DNA from: Flexivirga caeni
Lineage (GTDB): Bacteria; Actinomycetota; Actinomycetes; Actinomycetales; Dermatophilaceae
NCBI RefSeq assembly: GCF_003724155.1
Contig: NZ_RJJQ01000002.1
Location: 186,001-250,000 of the forward strand
Direction: 5' to 3'
DNA length: 64,000 bases
In this document: piece by piece, positions 23,176 through 31,406 of the stretch
How the letters are laid out: every line of letters begins with the position of its first letter
How positions within the stretch are numbered: the stretch's first letter is position 1
Position numbers and translations under genes: made by a program
The notes under the pieces: model-generated
Databases searched by the model: none
Told to the model about the DNA's origin: nothing
Seen by the model: the letters and a program-made list of their open reading frames with translations, nothing else

Positions 23176-23997
23176 TTAGAAGGTGGTGCCTTGGTGCGAG
23201 GGTGGTGCCGGGTGATGCCGGCCGGCGAGATCGACGCGATACCCGCTGCGGCCGGAGAACTGGGCGGTGACGCTGAACCGATCGCCGCGCACGATGGTGT
23301 GGCGCCATTCCACGGCCTCTGCCTCGGCGCAGCCGAGGCGATCGATGCGAAAGGCCGCGGTGTCAGCGCCGATGCCCAGCAGGCCGCGTTCGGTCTCGGT
23401 GGGGATGACGGCGCGTAGCGTTTCCTGTCCGCCGGTGAGTTTGAGCCCGCAGCGCCGAGCGAGTTCGTCGTACAGCGCGGTCCGGGTGAAGTCCGCGCGC
23501 AGCAACGGCCGTGCGACGCGCGCCGGCAGCCAGACTCGATCCACGGCCAGCGGCTCGCCCCCGGCCAGGCGGAGCCGCTCAAGATGCAGCAAGGGCTCGC
23601 ACGCGTCCACGCCCAGATGCCCAGCAGCTACCTGGTCGGCGCGCACGTCGAGGATCCGTACCACGCTGAGCTGCTCGAGCCCGGCCGCTTCGACCGAGGA
23701 AAACAAGCTGTACAAGGCGCCCAGGGGTTGCTCAATCTCGACATCGGCGGCGACACGTGGCGCCCGGCCGCGGTCCGCGGTCACCATGCCGTCGTCCCGA
23801 AGCCCGCGCAGCGCCTGACGGACCGTGTAGCGACTCACCCCGTACTGCTGGCTCAACGCATGCTCACCGGGAAAACTCTCGCGGAACTCGTTTAAGGCCA
23901 GCCGCCGCATCAGATCATCGCGCACCTGTTCCCACAGCGGACGCGCAGCATCACGATCGGGCTGCACCGCAGATGCGGAACCGACTTCAGCGCCCAC
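23176..23997 (-). CDS. GntR-family (UTRA) regulator of second sulfur module
   Basis: A 273-residue HutC/UTRA-type GntR regulator. N-terminal winged helix: PLWEQVRDDLMRRLALNEF, then GEHALSQQYGVSRYTVRQAL and GLRDDGMVTADRGRAPRVA. The C-terminal UTRA effector domain includes PLLHLERLRLAGGEPLAVDR and ERGLLGIGADTAAFRIDRLG. It heads the leftward operon and is divergent from persulfide dioxygenase 2, with two tandem palindromes between. The effector is unknown; a sulfur-containing acid or thiol metabolite is an inference from context. Confidence 0.88.
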   Translation of the reverse strand: MGAEVGSASAVQPDRDAARPLWEQVRDDLMRRLALNEFRESFPGEHALSQQYGVSRYTVRQALRGLRDDGMVTADRGRAPRVAADVEIEQPLGALYSLFSSVEAAGLEQLSVVRILDVRADQVAAGHLGVDACEPLLHLERLRLAGGEPLAVDRVWLPARVARPLLRADFTRTALYDELARRCGLKLTGGQETLRAVIPTETERGLLGIGADTAAFRIDRLGCAEAEAVEWRHTIVRGDRFSVTAQFSGRSGYRVDLAGRHHPAPPSHQGTTF

Positions 23998-24064
23998 GAG
24001 TGCCCCTCCTTTCCGATTCCACCCCTGGCGTGCAGGGGCCTTGTGGTGTTGCCGCGTTCAGCGT

Positions 24065-24095
24065 AATGTCCAGACATTAACAGATGTCCGGACAT
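24065..24095. promoter_or_regulatory. Tandem GntR operators
   Basis: AATGTCCAGACATT (24065-24078) and ATGTCCGGACAT (24084-24095) are two near-perfect palindromes sharing the ATGTCC...GGACAT (or AGACAT) half-site with centres about 18 bp apart. They lie 68 bp from gntR and 33 bp from the second dioxygenase, so one regulator could control both divergent operons. Confidence 0.78.
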
Positions 24096-24127
24096 TTCGG
24101 AGCTAGAGGGAACGCGGGAGCTACCAC

Positions 24128-25489
24128 ATGCAGGTCGAGATCATCACCACCGACGAGCTCGGAGACCGCAGCTACGTCGTCCATGACGGTGGGGTAGCGG
24201 TCGTTATTGATCCTCAACGCGACATCGATCGGGTGGAGGCGCTTGTCGAACGGTTGGGCGTGCGGGTTGAGTTGGTCCTCGAAACGCACATACACAACGA
24301 CTATGTGACCGGAGGGTATGAGCTCGCGCGGCGAGCCGGGGCCCGCTACGCGGTCAACGCCGCGGACCACGTCGCCTTCGAACGTGTGGGCGTGCGTGAT
24401 GGCGAGGAACTGGTTGCCGGCGATCTTCGGGTCGCGGTGGTTGCCACGCCCGGCCACACCGATACCCATCTGGCCTTTGTGATCACCGACATCAGTGCCC
24501 CTGAGGCGCCACCAGCGGTGTTCACCGGCGGGTCGTTGCTCTACGGCAGTGTTGGCCGAACTGACTTGGTCGATCCCGCGCGCACCATCGAGTTGACCCA
24601 CGCACAGTTCCATTCCGCGCACCGGTTGGCCGACTCGCTACCCGATCAGGCGCCAGTTTTTCCCACCCACGGGTTCGGCAGTTTCTGCTCTTCCGGTTCG
24701 GCGACCGGTGGCGAGGACAGCACGATCGGGGTCGAAAAGCGCCGTAACGACGCCCTCACAACGGCCGATGAGCAGACTTTCGTCGACAACCTCATCGCGA
24801 ATTTGACCGCATACCCGGCCTACTACGCGCATATGGACGTGCTCAACCGGCAAGGCCCACTGGCCCCGGACATGTCCGCACCCGAAAAAGTCGACCCCGT
24901 CGAACTGGCCGCTCGTATCGCGGCCGGCGAGTGGGTGATCGATCTACGCGATCGCGTGGCGTATGCCTCCGACCATCTGGCCGGGACCGTCAGTATCGCG
25001 CTCGGCGCCCAGTTCGCCACCTACCTGGGCTGGCTCACTCCCTGGGGTGCCCCGCTGACCATCATTGCCGAGACTTCCCAGCAAGTCGCCGACGCACAAC
25101 GCCAACTCGTACGGATCGGCGTCGACCAGCTCGCCGGCGCCGCCTCCGGTGAATTCGAGGCGGTCGCCGCTGGCCAGGAACGCCGCCGCTACCCCCGTGT
25201 CGACTTCGCGCAGACCGCCCGCGAGGCAACCGCAGACGAAGACGTGATCCTGGACGTACGACGAGACGACGAACGCGCCCAGGGCCATATTGCCAACTCC
25301 GCGCACATCCCACTCAACGAGCTAGTCACCCGCCTAGGCGATGTCCCGCAGGGGCGCTTGTGGGTGCACTGCGCCTCAGGATTTCGCGCAAGCATCGGCG
25401 CGAGCTTGCTCGACCGTGCCGGTCACGAAGTCATGTACATCGACGATGACTACGCCAACGCCACCACGGCAGGCCTTGATACCACCTGA
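24128..25489 (+). CDS. Persulfide dioxygenase-rhodanese fusion 2
   Basis: A 453-residue paralogue of the protein at 17630-19027 with the same order: metallo-beta-lactamase domain (THIHNDYVTGG, ATPGHTDTHLAF, FTGGSLLYGSVGRTDLVD, THGFGSFCSSG), an inactive middle rhodanese domain (EWVIDLRDRVAYASDHLAGT), and a C-terminal rhodanese with WVHCASGFRASIGASLLD carrying the Cys. It oxidises persulfide to sulfite. It precedes sulfide:quinone oxidoreductase by 71 bp, so sulfide oxidation and persulfide removal are co-expressed under the GntR operators. Confidence 0.92.
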   Translation: MQVEIITTDELGDRSYVVHDGGVAVVIDPQRDIDRVEALVERLGVRVELVLETHIHNDYVTGGYELARRAGARYAVNAADHVAFERVGVRDGEELVAGDLRVAVVATPGHTDTHLAFVITDISAPEAPPAVFTGGSLLYGSVGRTDLVDPARTIELTHAQFHSAHRLADSLPDQAPVFPTHGFGSFCSSGSATGGEDSTIGVEKRRNDALTTADEQTFVDNLIANLTAYPAYYAHMDVLNRQGPLAPDMSAPEKVDPVELAARIAAGEWVIDLRDRVAYASDHLAGTVSIALGAQFATYLGWLTPWGAPLTIIAETSQQVADAQRQLVRIGVDQLAGAASGEFEAVAAGQERRRYPRVDFAQTAREATADEDVILDVRRDDERAQGHIANSAHIPLNELVTRLGDVPQGRLWVHCASGFRASIGASLLDRAGHEVMYIDDDYANATTAGLDTT

Positions 25490-25560
25490 TCGACCTACCT
25501 CGCCGGGCCACACGCAGTACCGCACCCACTACACGCCATATAACGCTCACGGAGGAACCC

Positions 25561-26757
25561 ATGGTTCAGACTCATCACAGTGCGCTCATCATCGGTGGCG
25601 GTAGCGCGGGTATCAGCGTCGCCGCCCGCCTCCAGCGCGCAGGCATCACCGACATTGGGGTCATCGACCCAGCCACCACCCACTACTACCAACCGTTGTG
25701 GACACTGGTCGGAGGAGGCCGCGCCTCGATCGCGGAGACCGGCCGGCCAGAGGCCTCCGTCATGCCCAAAGCTGTGCAGTGGATCCGCGAACGTGCGCAG
25801 GACATCGACCCCGACGCACAAACCGTCACCACAGACAACGGCGTGCACGGCTACGACCAACTCGTCGTATGCCCCGGAATCCAACTCGACTGGGACAAAG
25901 TGCCCGGGATGACCGAGAGCCTAGACACCCCGTACGTGTCCAGCAATTACACGCAAGCCTTAGCACCCAAAACCTGGGACCTCATCCAGGCCACCCGCTC
26001 AGGCACTGCGATCTTCACCATGCCCGCAGGACCGATCAAGTGCGCCGGCGCGCCGCAGAAAATTGCCTACCTCGCCGCCGACTACTGGCGCCAGCACAAC
26101 GTCCTCAAAGACATCCGGGTGGTACTGGTCCTTCCGACCCCTGGAATGTTTGGTGTCAAGGTGTTCGCCGACGAACTGGAGAAGGTCGTCCGCCACTACG
26201 GCATCGAGGTCCGCAAAAACAGCGAACTCGTCGAGGTCGACCCCCACAACAAGCAAGCCGTGATCGCTGACAACAGTGCCGATACTAAAGAAACCATCGG
26301 CTACGACATGATGCACGTCGTGCCGCCGCAGTCTGCCCCGGACTGGCTCAAAACCACCCAACTGGCAGTCCCCGATAGCCCCACCGGGTACGTCGACATC
26401 GACAAGCACACCATGCAGCATGTTCGCTACCCAAACGTCTTTGCGCTCGGCGACGCCGGATCCTCACCCAACTCCAAAACCGGTGCCGCCATCCGCAAAC
26501 AAGCACCCGTCGTCGCGGAAAACTTTGTTGCTGCTGGAAAGTCAGCGCCGCTCAATGCAAAGTACGACGGCTACGCGTCGTGCCCGCTGACGACCTCGCG
26601 GCACAAGATGCTGCTGGCCGAATTCGACTACACCATGGAACCCGCGCCCACGTTTCCCGTGATCAACACCCGCAGGGAACGGCGCGACATGTGGTACCTG
26701 AAGAGATTCGGGCTGCCCTTCATGTACTGGAAACTGATGCTCCGCGGCCGGGCATAA
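25561..26757 (+). CDS. sqr: Sulfide:quinone oxidoreductase
   Basis: Membrane-associated FAD enzyme, 398 residues, of the SQRDL-like (type II) group. It shows ALIIGGGSAGISVAARLQRA, HYYQPLWTLVGGG, LVVCPGIQLDWDKVPGM with a Cys, AGPIKCAGAPQKIAYLAADY with the conserved catalytic Cys, FALGDAGSSPNSKTGAAIRK, and a late Cys in YASCPLTTSRHKMLLAEF. It oxidises sulfide to sulfane sulfur, passing electrons to quinone. ATG 25561 follows GGAGGAA. Placement after a persulfide dioxygenase matches known sulfide oxidation operons. Confidence 0.94.
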   Translation: MVQTHHSALIIGGGSAGISVAARLQRAGITDIGVIDPATTHYYQPLWTLVGGGRASIAETGRPEASVMPKAVQWIRERAQDIDPDAQTVTTDNGVHGYDQLVVCPGIQLDWDKVPGMTESLDTPYVSSNYTQALAPKTWDLIQATRSGTAIFTMPAGPIKCAGAPQKIAYLAADYWRQHNVLKDIRVVLVLPTPGMFGVKVFADELEKVVRHYGIEVRKNSELVEVDPHNKQAVIADNSADTKETIGYDMMHVVPPQSAPDWLKTTQLAVPDSPTGYVDIDKHTMQHVRYPNVFALGDAGSSPNSKTGAAIRKQAPVVAENFVAAGKSAPLNAKYDGYASCPLTTSRHKMLLAEFDYTMEPAPTFPVINTRRERRDMWYLKRFGLPFMYWKLMLRGRA

Positions 26758-26835
26758 CCCGAAACCCGCCTCTCGGCTCCACGTACTTGATCACCCACCT
26801 GAGCGGCTGAGCCTGGGAGTCGCGGTGTTTCGCAG

Positions 26836-27285
26836 TCAGTGAGCGGACAAGGTGATTGCTCGTCGGTGGGAGCGGTCGAGTTCGCGGCCGCCGCGGGCAT
26901 ACCACTGCGTCATCAGCGCTGCCGCGAGGAGCAGGTCGATCATGTCGCCGCCGTAGAACATTAGTTGCGCCCCGTCACGGAGCTGCGCGATCGTTCCGGC
27001 ATCAGCCGGCAGGGTATGGGCGTACATGAGTTTGGCCAGAACGTCGTGCGCGCCGGCTGCCACGAACAACACCAGTCCACGACGCAAAATACTGGGGCGG
27101 GTAGGCATCGGGTCCCGCCCCACGACGTACCAGCTGAACAGGCAACCCGCCGCAAACATATGAAGGTGCACGACAACGTGAGCCCACATGTGGCGCTCGG
27201 TATACCCGAACAACGGTGTGAGGTAGTACAGATACATTCCGCCAACCTCAAGCAGAACCACCACTATCCCCAGTGACAGCACGTG
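26836..27285 (-). pseudogene. caa3_CtaG-type protein, C-terminal half
   Basis: C-terminal half of a polytopic cytochrome c oxidase assembly (caa3_CtaG family) protein: LSLGIVVVLLEVGGMYLYYL with TPLFGYTERH, WAHVVVHLHMFAAGCLFSWY, FVAAGAHDVLAKLMYAHTLP and GGDMIDLLLAAALMTQWYAR. The matching N-terminal half lies at 28756-29208 and the two join exactly (VAHV + LSLG) if the 1470-bp cassette and one CACGTG are removed. Conserved His residues of TM segments are intact, so the gene looks recently broken. Confidence 0.85.
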
Positions 27286-27632
27286 TGGCTGTGTAGGTGA
27301 GTTCCGACAGCGTTTGCCGATGAGTTTCGACAGCACCCGGGCCGAACCAGGCATCCCCGAACGGGGATCCGCCCTGATCGCGGCAAACAACTCCACTCTC
27401 GGCTGCGGCGGCACCACCCACCTCACGTCCACGATGATGCCCACCCAGCATGGACCCGGCACACCGACGGTGTCGAGCGACCGACGGCACACCACCACGC
27501 CATGCGCGATTTTGAACGTTCCTGGGAATTCGCTGTAATTTCGAGAGACCCATTGACGCCGCTACCACTGAGTGCTTACATCGATTTACCGGCTACATGA
27601 CGGTTGTACAGCAGGGGAACTAAGGGGCAGTC

Positions 27633-28067
27633 ATGAAGGTCAAGTTCTTGTGTTTTATCGCGTCTTTGTTCGCGTCTCTTGCACTGCTCGCACCATCCGC
27701 TTTCGCAGCTGACTCCCCGAACAGCATCCCCCCTCCGCCTGGCGGAGGAGACTACACGCTGACGGTTTACTGCGGGGCTCCCGTGGAAGTTGGGGGAATC
27801 CCAAATTCAGGGTATGCATACAGCGCCTGGGGTGGTGGACTTGGGTCCAACGACAGGTTCGAGCTTGTGACAAAGGTGTATCGCAATGGCGTCTACACTG
27901 GATCACACGAAAACGAGTGGCTCACTGCGAGCAGCTGGGGCAACTGGTCCTCCAACACCTTCTATGGCTACCTCTACGGGGACAGCGTTACCATCCACGG
28001 CACTGTCTACGACAGCTATGGAACACCGCTGATCAGCGGTAGCAGCTACTGCGGCGGCCACGCGTAA
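27633..28067 (+). CDS. Secreted protein carried by the cassette
   Basis: A 144-residue protein with a clear Sec signal peptide (MKVKFLCFIASLFASLALLA, cleavage after SAFA) and a mature part rich in Gly, Tyr and Ser: PPPPGGGDYTLTVYCGAPVE, YSAWGGGLGSNDRFELVTKV, YGYLYGDSVTIHGTVYDS, ending SSYCGGHA. Two Cys, one near each end of the mature chain, could form a disulfide. It looks like a small beta-sandwich, but I recognise no family. AAGGGGC precedes the ATG. Lower GC than the neighbourhood and its place in the cassette point to separate ancestry. Confidence 0.72.
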   Translation: MKVKFLCFIASLFASLALLAPSAFAADSPNSIPPPPGGGDYTLTVYCGAPVEVGGIPNSGYAYSAWGGGLGSNDRFELVTKVYRNGVYTGSHENEWLTASSWGNWSSNTFYGYLYGDSVTIHGTVYDSYGTPLISGSSYCGGHA

Positions 28068-28078
28068 CGTAGGCACAC

Positions 28079-28510
28079 GTGATCCTGATCGGTAACGCGG
28101 CTGACGGCATCAGCCTCTACCTCGCAACTGTGGCCACCCATGACAACATCTTGAGTGTCATCATACGTGCCGATGGCACAAGAGTGCGCGCTGAAGGAAA
28201 AACGTGGGAGCCGTCCGCGGCTTCATCCGCAGAGGAAGATGCCGAGATTGCGCGATCCGCACATCCCGGTGATCGTGTCCTTCTTCCCTTCCGACCTGTT
28301 GTTGAACTGCGTGGCGAGCAACTGAAGCCCGTGCGCGACAACTTTGCCCGCATTAGTGGAACAAAAGCGCCATGGGAAGCCGAGTGGAGATTCCAGCTTC
28401 CTGAGCATTTCACGGCTCACGACTCACTCTCAATTAGCATTCCTTCAATTGAGGAAACCATGGGGAGACCAATTTATGCCGCAGCCTTTTGGGAAGTACT
28501 GACCCCGTAA
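28079..28510 (+). CDS. Hypothetical protein carried by the cassette
   Basis: A 143-residue soluble protein from GTG 28079, 11 bp after the secreted protein gene, so the two form a cassette operon. It reads MILIGNAADGISLYLATVAT, HDNILSVIIRADGTRVRAEG, then GDRVLLPFRPVVELRGEQLK and a C-terminal EETMGRPIYAAAFWEVLTP. No signal peptide, TM segment or catalytic motif is visible. Pairing with a secreted partner raises the possibility of an immunity-type or accessory protein, but nothing proves that. Base composition is lower in GC than the flanks. Confidence 0.6.
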   Translation: MILIGNAADGISLYLATVATHDNILSVIIRADGTRVRAEGKTWEPSAASSAEEDAEIARSAHPGDRVLLPFRPVVELRGEQLKPVRDNFARISGTKAPWEAEWRFQLPEHFTAHDSLSISIPSIEETMGRPIYAAAFWEVLTP

Positions 28511-28755
28511 TTAGGCAGCTCGCCGAACGGGAGTTTCTGTCTCGACGCGGGCTCTCGAGCACGTTGACATCGGCACGCATGCGATCTGGCCGAACGCCGC
28601 CGCTGGGGCCGGACCATCAGAGTGACTTGGTTAAAGGAACCTTGAGCGGAGCTTGCGGGCGCGTGCTGTCGAAACTCGTCTACACCCAATACGCCGCTCT
28701 CGACCTGCTGTCGAAACTCATCGGCAAACGCTGTCGGAACTCACCTACACGGCCA

Positions 28756-29208
28756 CACGTGCGCCACCCGGCTGTGTAGTACGTGCAATATGCGGCGGCG
28801 GCCTGCACGCGGAAGGGCACGGAGCGCCAAGGTGATCGGAGCGCTCATCGCAAACGCCAACGGTGCCAGCATGGCCATCAGCAAGTGCTGCAGGATCCGA
28901 TCGGTGAAGCCCATCGCGTCCCCCAGCGGCGGCAGCAACGCGAGGGACAAAGTGAGCACACCGGCGGCAAACGCGACCATGCGGGCCACCGGCCAATCAT
29001 CACCGCGGCGCAGCAGTCGCATGACCGCGAACCCGTAGCTGACAGTGACCAACAGCATCACAGGCACAAGCACCCAAACAGGCGCCATCCCGGTCATGGA
29101 ATGAGCCGGCATACCCCCGCCATGCTGCGGCATCGTCGGTATGTCTCCCATTCCGTCGCTCCCGTGCGTGGCGCGGGACAGATTGGCCCCATCGTCGGTG
29201 GCCATCAT
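28756..29208 (-). pseudogene. caa3_CtaG-type protein, N-terminal half
   Basis: N-terminal half of the same cytochrome oxidase assembly-type protein as 26836-27285. From ATG 29208: Met/His/Gly-rich leader (GDIPTMPQHGGGMPAHSMTG, a possible copper-binding stretch), first TM (VWVLVPVMLLVTVSYGFAVM), second TM with MVAFAAGVLTLSLALLPPLG, LQHLLMAMLAPLAFAMSAPI, ending RVAHV at the cassette boundary. In its present state it runs on into cassette sequence for three codons (Trp-Pro-Cys-Arg) and stops at 28741. Confidence 0.82.
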
Positions 29209-29266
29209 CGCCGCAGGGTGGACAGTGCGCCAAAGAACGCGTCCAAGCCCGCGATCAGAAGTGCCA
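29205..29266 (-). pseudogene. 3' tail of the gene upstream of ctaG
   Basis: The minus strand encodes MALLIAGLDAFFGALSTLRR followed by TGA that overlaps the ctaG ATG. It is the last ~20 codons of a preceding gene (stop-start overlap suggests an operon). The rest is cut off by the end of the IS3 element at 29267. Identity unknown. Confidence 0.45.
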
Positions 29267-29296
29267 TGAATCGCCCCGGTGTGTCGGGAGACTGTC

Positions 29297-29806
29297 TCAA
29301 ACGGTCAACTCCACTGACTGTGGGGCCGTGAGTCGAGCGTAGTACGCGGCTTCGAGCTCGGCAGGAGGAACGTCGCCGCAGTACTCGTACAGCCGGCGGT
29401 GGTTGAACCAGTCGACCCATTCCGCGGTCGCGTACTCGACGTCGTCGACGCCTTTCCACGGCTTGCGCGGCTTGATCAGCTCAGTCTTGTACAACCCGTT
29501 GATCGTCTCGGCGAGGGCGTTGTCGTACGAATCACCCGTGGTCCCAACGGATCCCGCGACACCAGCCTCCGCCAGGGCTTCGCCGAACCGGATCGAGGTG
29601 TATTGGCTGCCCCTGTCGTTGTGGTGGACCAGATCGGTGAAATCCGCTGTGCCGTAACGGTTCCGGGTCCACACTGCCTGATCGAACGCATGCAGCACGA
29701 AGTCCGTGGTCATCGACGACGACACGCTCCACCCGAGGATCCGACGGGCGTACGCGTCGATCACGAATGCCACGTACACCCATCCCGACCAGGTCGACAC
29801 GTAGGT
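29297..29806 (-). pseudogene. IS3 transposase OrfB, C-terminal part
   Basis: Integrase (rve) catalytic region of an IS3-family OrfB. TYVSTWSGWVYVAFVIDAYA carries the strand after the first Asp; VHHNDRGSQYTSIRF has the second catalytic Asp; DSYDNALAETINGLYKTELI has the Glu; FNHRRLYEYCGDVPPAELEA closes the protein. The first Asp (VADI) is on the other fragment 4.9 kb away, so this copy is inactive unless the RIT element excises. Confidence 0.88.
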
Positions 29807-29885
29807 GAAGTCCTATGCCGACCTTCGAACTATGCCGATCATTCCCTGAAATACGTTGGTGTGTATGACGTTCGGGTTGGGCAGT

Positions 29886-31390
29886 GGGAGTGTCAGAATT
29901 TCGGTGTTTCTGGTCCTGTTGATTAATACTTCTCTGCGGTGGGCCAGCGGCCCTCGAAGACGGTCGCGAACACGTTCAGTGCTGGCTTCCATCGCATGGT
30001 CCATCGTGCCTGCCCGCGCCCGGTGGGGTCCAGCGACCGGGTCACTAAGTACAAGCACTTGAGAGCTGCTTGCTCGTTCGGGAAGTGTCCACGAGCCCGC
30101 ACTGCCCTCCGGTAGCGAGCATTCAGCGACTCAATCGCATTCGTACTGAACAGGATTCGCCTTATCTCGACGTCGTAGGCCAGGAACGGAGTGAACTCCT
30201 CCCACGCGTTGTCCCACAACCGGATCAGCGCCGGGTAGCGCTCACCCCAGGCGTCGGTGAACACCTCGAACTGCGACCGGGCCGCCGTCGCCGACCCGGC
30301 GGTGTAGACCAGCTTCAGCTCACGCGCGATCTGGTCCCAGTACTTACGGCTGGTGAGCCGAAAGCTGTTTCGTAGCAGGTGGATCACGCACGTTTGCACG
30401 GTCGCGTCCGGCCAGGTGGTCTCCACCACGTCCGGCAGGCCCTTCAGGCCGTCACAGACCACGAACATCGTGTCCATGACCCCGCGGTTCTTCAGCTCGG
30501 TCAGCACCGCCAGCCAGTACTTCGCGCCCTCGCCGGCGCCGGGGGTGCCGGCCCACAATCCCAGCACGTCCTTGCAACCGTCGACAGTGACGCCGATCGC
30601 GGCGTAGAACGGCCGGTTGGCGACCTGGCCGTCGCGGACCTTGATCACGATCGCGTCGATGAAGATCGCCGCGTAGATCGGGTCCAGGGGGCGCGAGAGC
30701 CACTCGTTCATCTCCTCGCTGATCCGGTCGGTGATCCGGCTGATGGTGTCCTTGGACACCGACGCGCCGTAGATCTCTTCCAAGTGCGCGCTGATCTCAC
30801 CGGTCGTCAGGCCCTTCGCCGTCAACGACAGCACGACCTGCTCCACGCTGCCGAGCTTGCGGTGGTGTTTGGGCACGATCACCGGCTCGAACGTGCCCGC
30901 CCGGTCCCGCGGCACCTGAACCTCGACCTTGCCGACATTGTCGGTCAACACCGTCTTGGTCCGAGTCCCGTTGCGAACATTACGAATCCGCTCATCCGCG
31001 TTGCTACTCGCGTTGTCGTCATCGTCAGTGTCGGCAGCTGGTGCCGACGACTCGTGCTTGCCGTGGCCGAGGTGCTCGGTCATCTCCTCTTCCAGCGAGA
31101 CTTCCAGCACCATCTTCGTCAGGTCCTTCAGCAACCCCGACGGGCCGGTCAGCGAGTCACCGTTGGCGCGCGCTTCCTGCACCATCTCGGCGATCGCCGC
31201 CAACCGGCGAGCCTGCTCCTCGGTCTTCTTCGGCCGACGATCCGACGGCTCACGCCGCCGGGAATCATGAGCCCCGGCCTGGTCCTGTTCGCTGTTGTTC
31301 ACGTCCTGAAGTGTCATCTGGGACTACTCCGATCCCGCCCCAACCGAGGGGCGTGTCACGGACCAGAAACACCAAATTTGCGATACTCCC
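29886..31390. mobile_element. IS256-family insertion sequence, complete
   Basis: A 1505-bp element with ~31-bp inverted repeats (26 of 31 matching; inner part GGTGTTTCTGGTCC identical) and a perfect 8-bp target duplication TGGGCAGT at 29878-29885 and 31391-31398. The 8-bp duplication is typical of IS256. It carries one intact transposase gene and inserted into the left part of the RIT element, so it is the youngest layer here. Confidence 0.93.
29923..31317 (-). CDS. IS256-family (mutator-type) transposase
   Basis: DDE transposase of 464 residues. N-terminal region with a Glu/Lys-rich helix, then LLKDLTKMVLEVSLEEEMTE and HLGHGKHES; middle VEVQVPRDRAGTFEPVIVPK; catalytic domain with IFIDAIVIKVRDGQVANRPF (first Asp), FVVCDGLKGLPDVVETTWPD (second Asp) and the Cys-Ile-His region VQTCVIHLLRNSFR; RRILFSTNAIESLNARYRRA near the C-terminus with the Glu. 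It is slightly longer than the usual ~400-420 residues because of the N-terminal extension. Intact. Confidence 0.93.
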   Translation of the reverse strand: MTLQDVNNSEQDQAGAHDSRRREPSDRRPKKTEEQARRLAAIAEMVQEARANGDSLTGPSGLLKDLTKMVLEVSLEEEMTEHLGHGKHESSAPAADTDDDDNASSNADERIRNVRNGTRTKTVLTDNVGKVEVQVPRDRAGTFEPVIVPKHHRKLGSVEQVVLSLTAKGLTTGEISAHLEEIYGASVSKDTISRITDRISEEMNEWLSRPLDPIYAAIFIDAIVIKVRDGQVANRPFYAAIGVTVDGCKDVLGLWAGTPGAGEGAKYWLAVLTELKNRGVMDTMFVVCDGLKGLPDVVETTWPDATVQTCVIHLLRNSFRLTSRKYWDQIARELKLVYTAGSATAARSQFEVFTDAWGERYPALIRLWDNAWEEFTPFLAYDVEIRRILFSTNAIESLNARYRRAVRARGHFPNEQAALKCLYLVTRSLDPTGRGQARWTMRWKPALNVFATVFEGRWPTAEKY

Positions 31391-31406
31391 TGGGCAGTCG
31401 GCATAG

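Larger units (their letters stand above)
27286..28755. mobile_element. Transposase-less insertion cassette with 50-bp inverted repeats
   Basis: A 1470-bp insertion inside the ctaG-like gene. Its ends are inverted repeats of 50 bp (27286-27335 and 28706-28755, one mismatch), each built of two related ~20-bp units (GTGTAGGTGAGTTCCGACAG and TTGCCGATGAGTTTCGACAG). A third unit lies inside the right end at 28664-28686. CACGTG occurs on both sides (27280-27285, 28756-28761) but once in the reconstructed gene, so it is a target duplication (about 5-6 bp, length ambiguous because CACGTG is palindromic). It encodes two plus-strand proteins and no transposase or recombinase, so it must be moved in trans. 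Confidence 0.85.

Noticed and set aside
27280-28761. Cassette as a CRISPR-like or integron cassette array
   Set aside because: Only terminal inverted repeats and a few end units occur; there are no regularly spaced direct repeats, no attC-like sites and no integrase.
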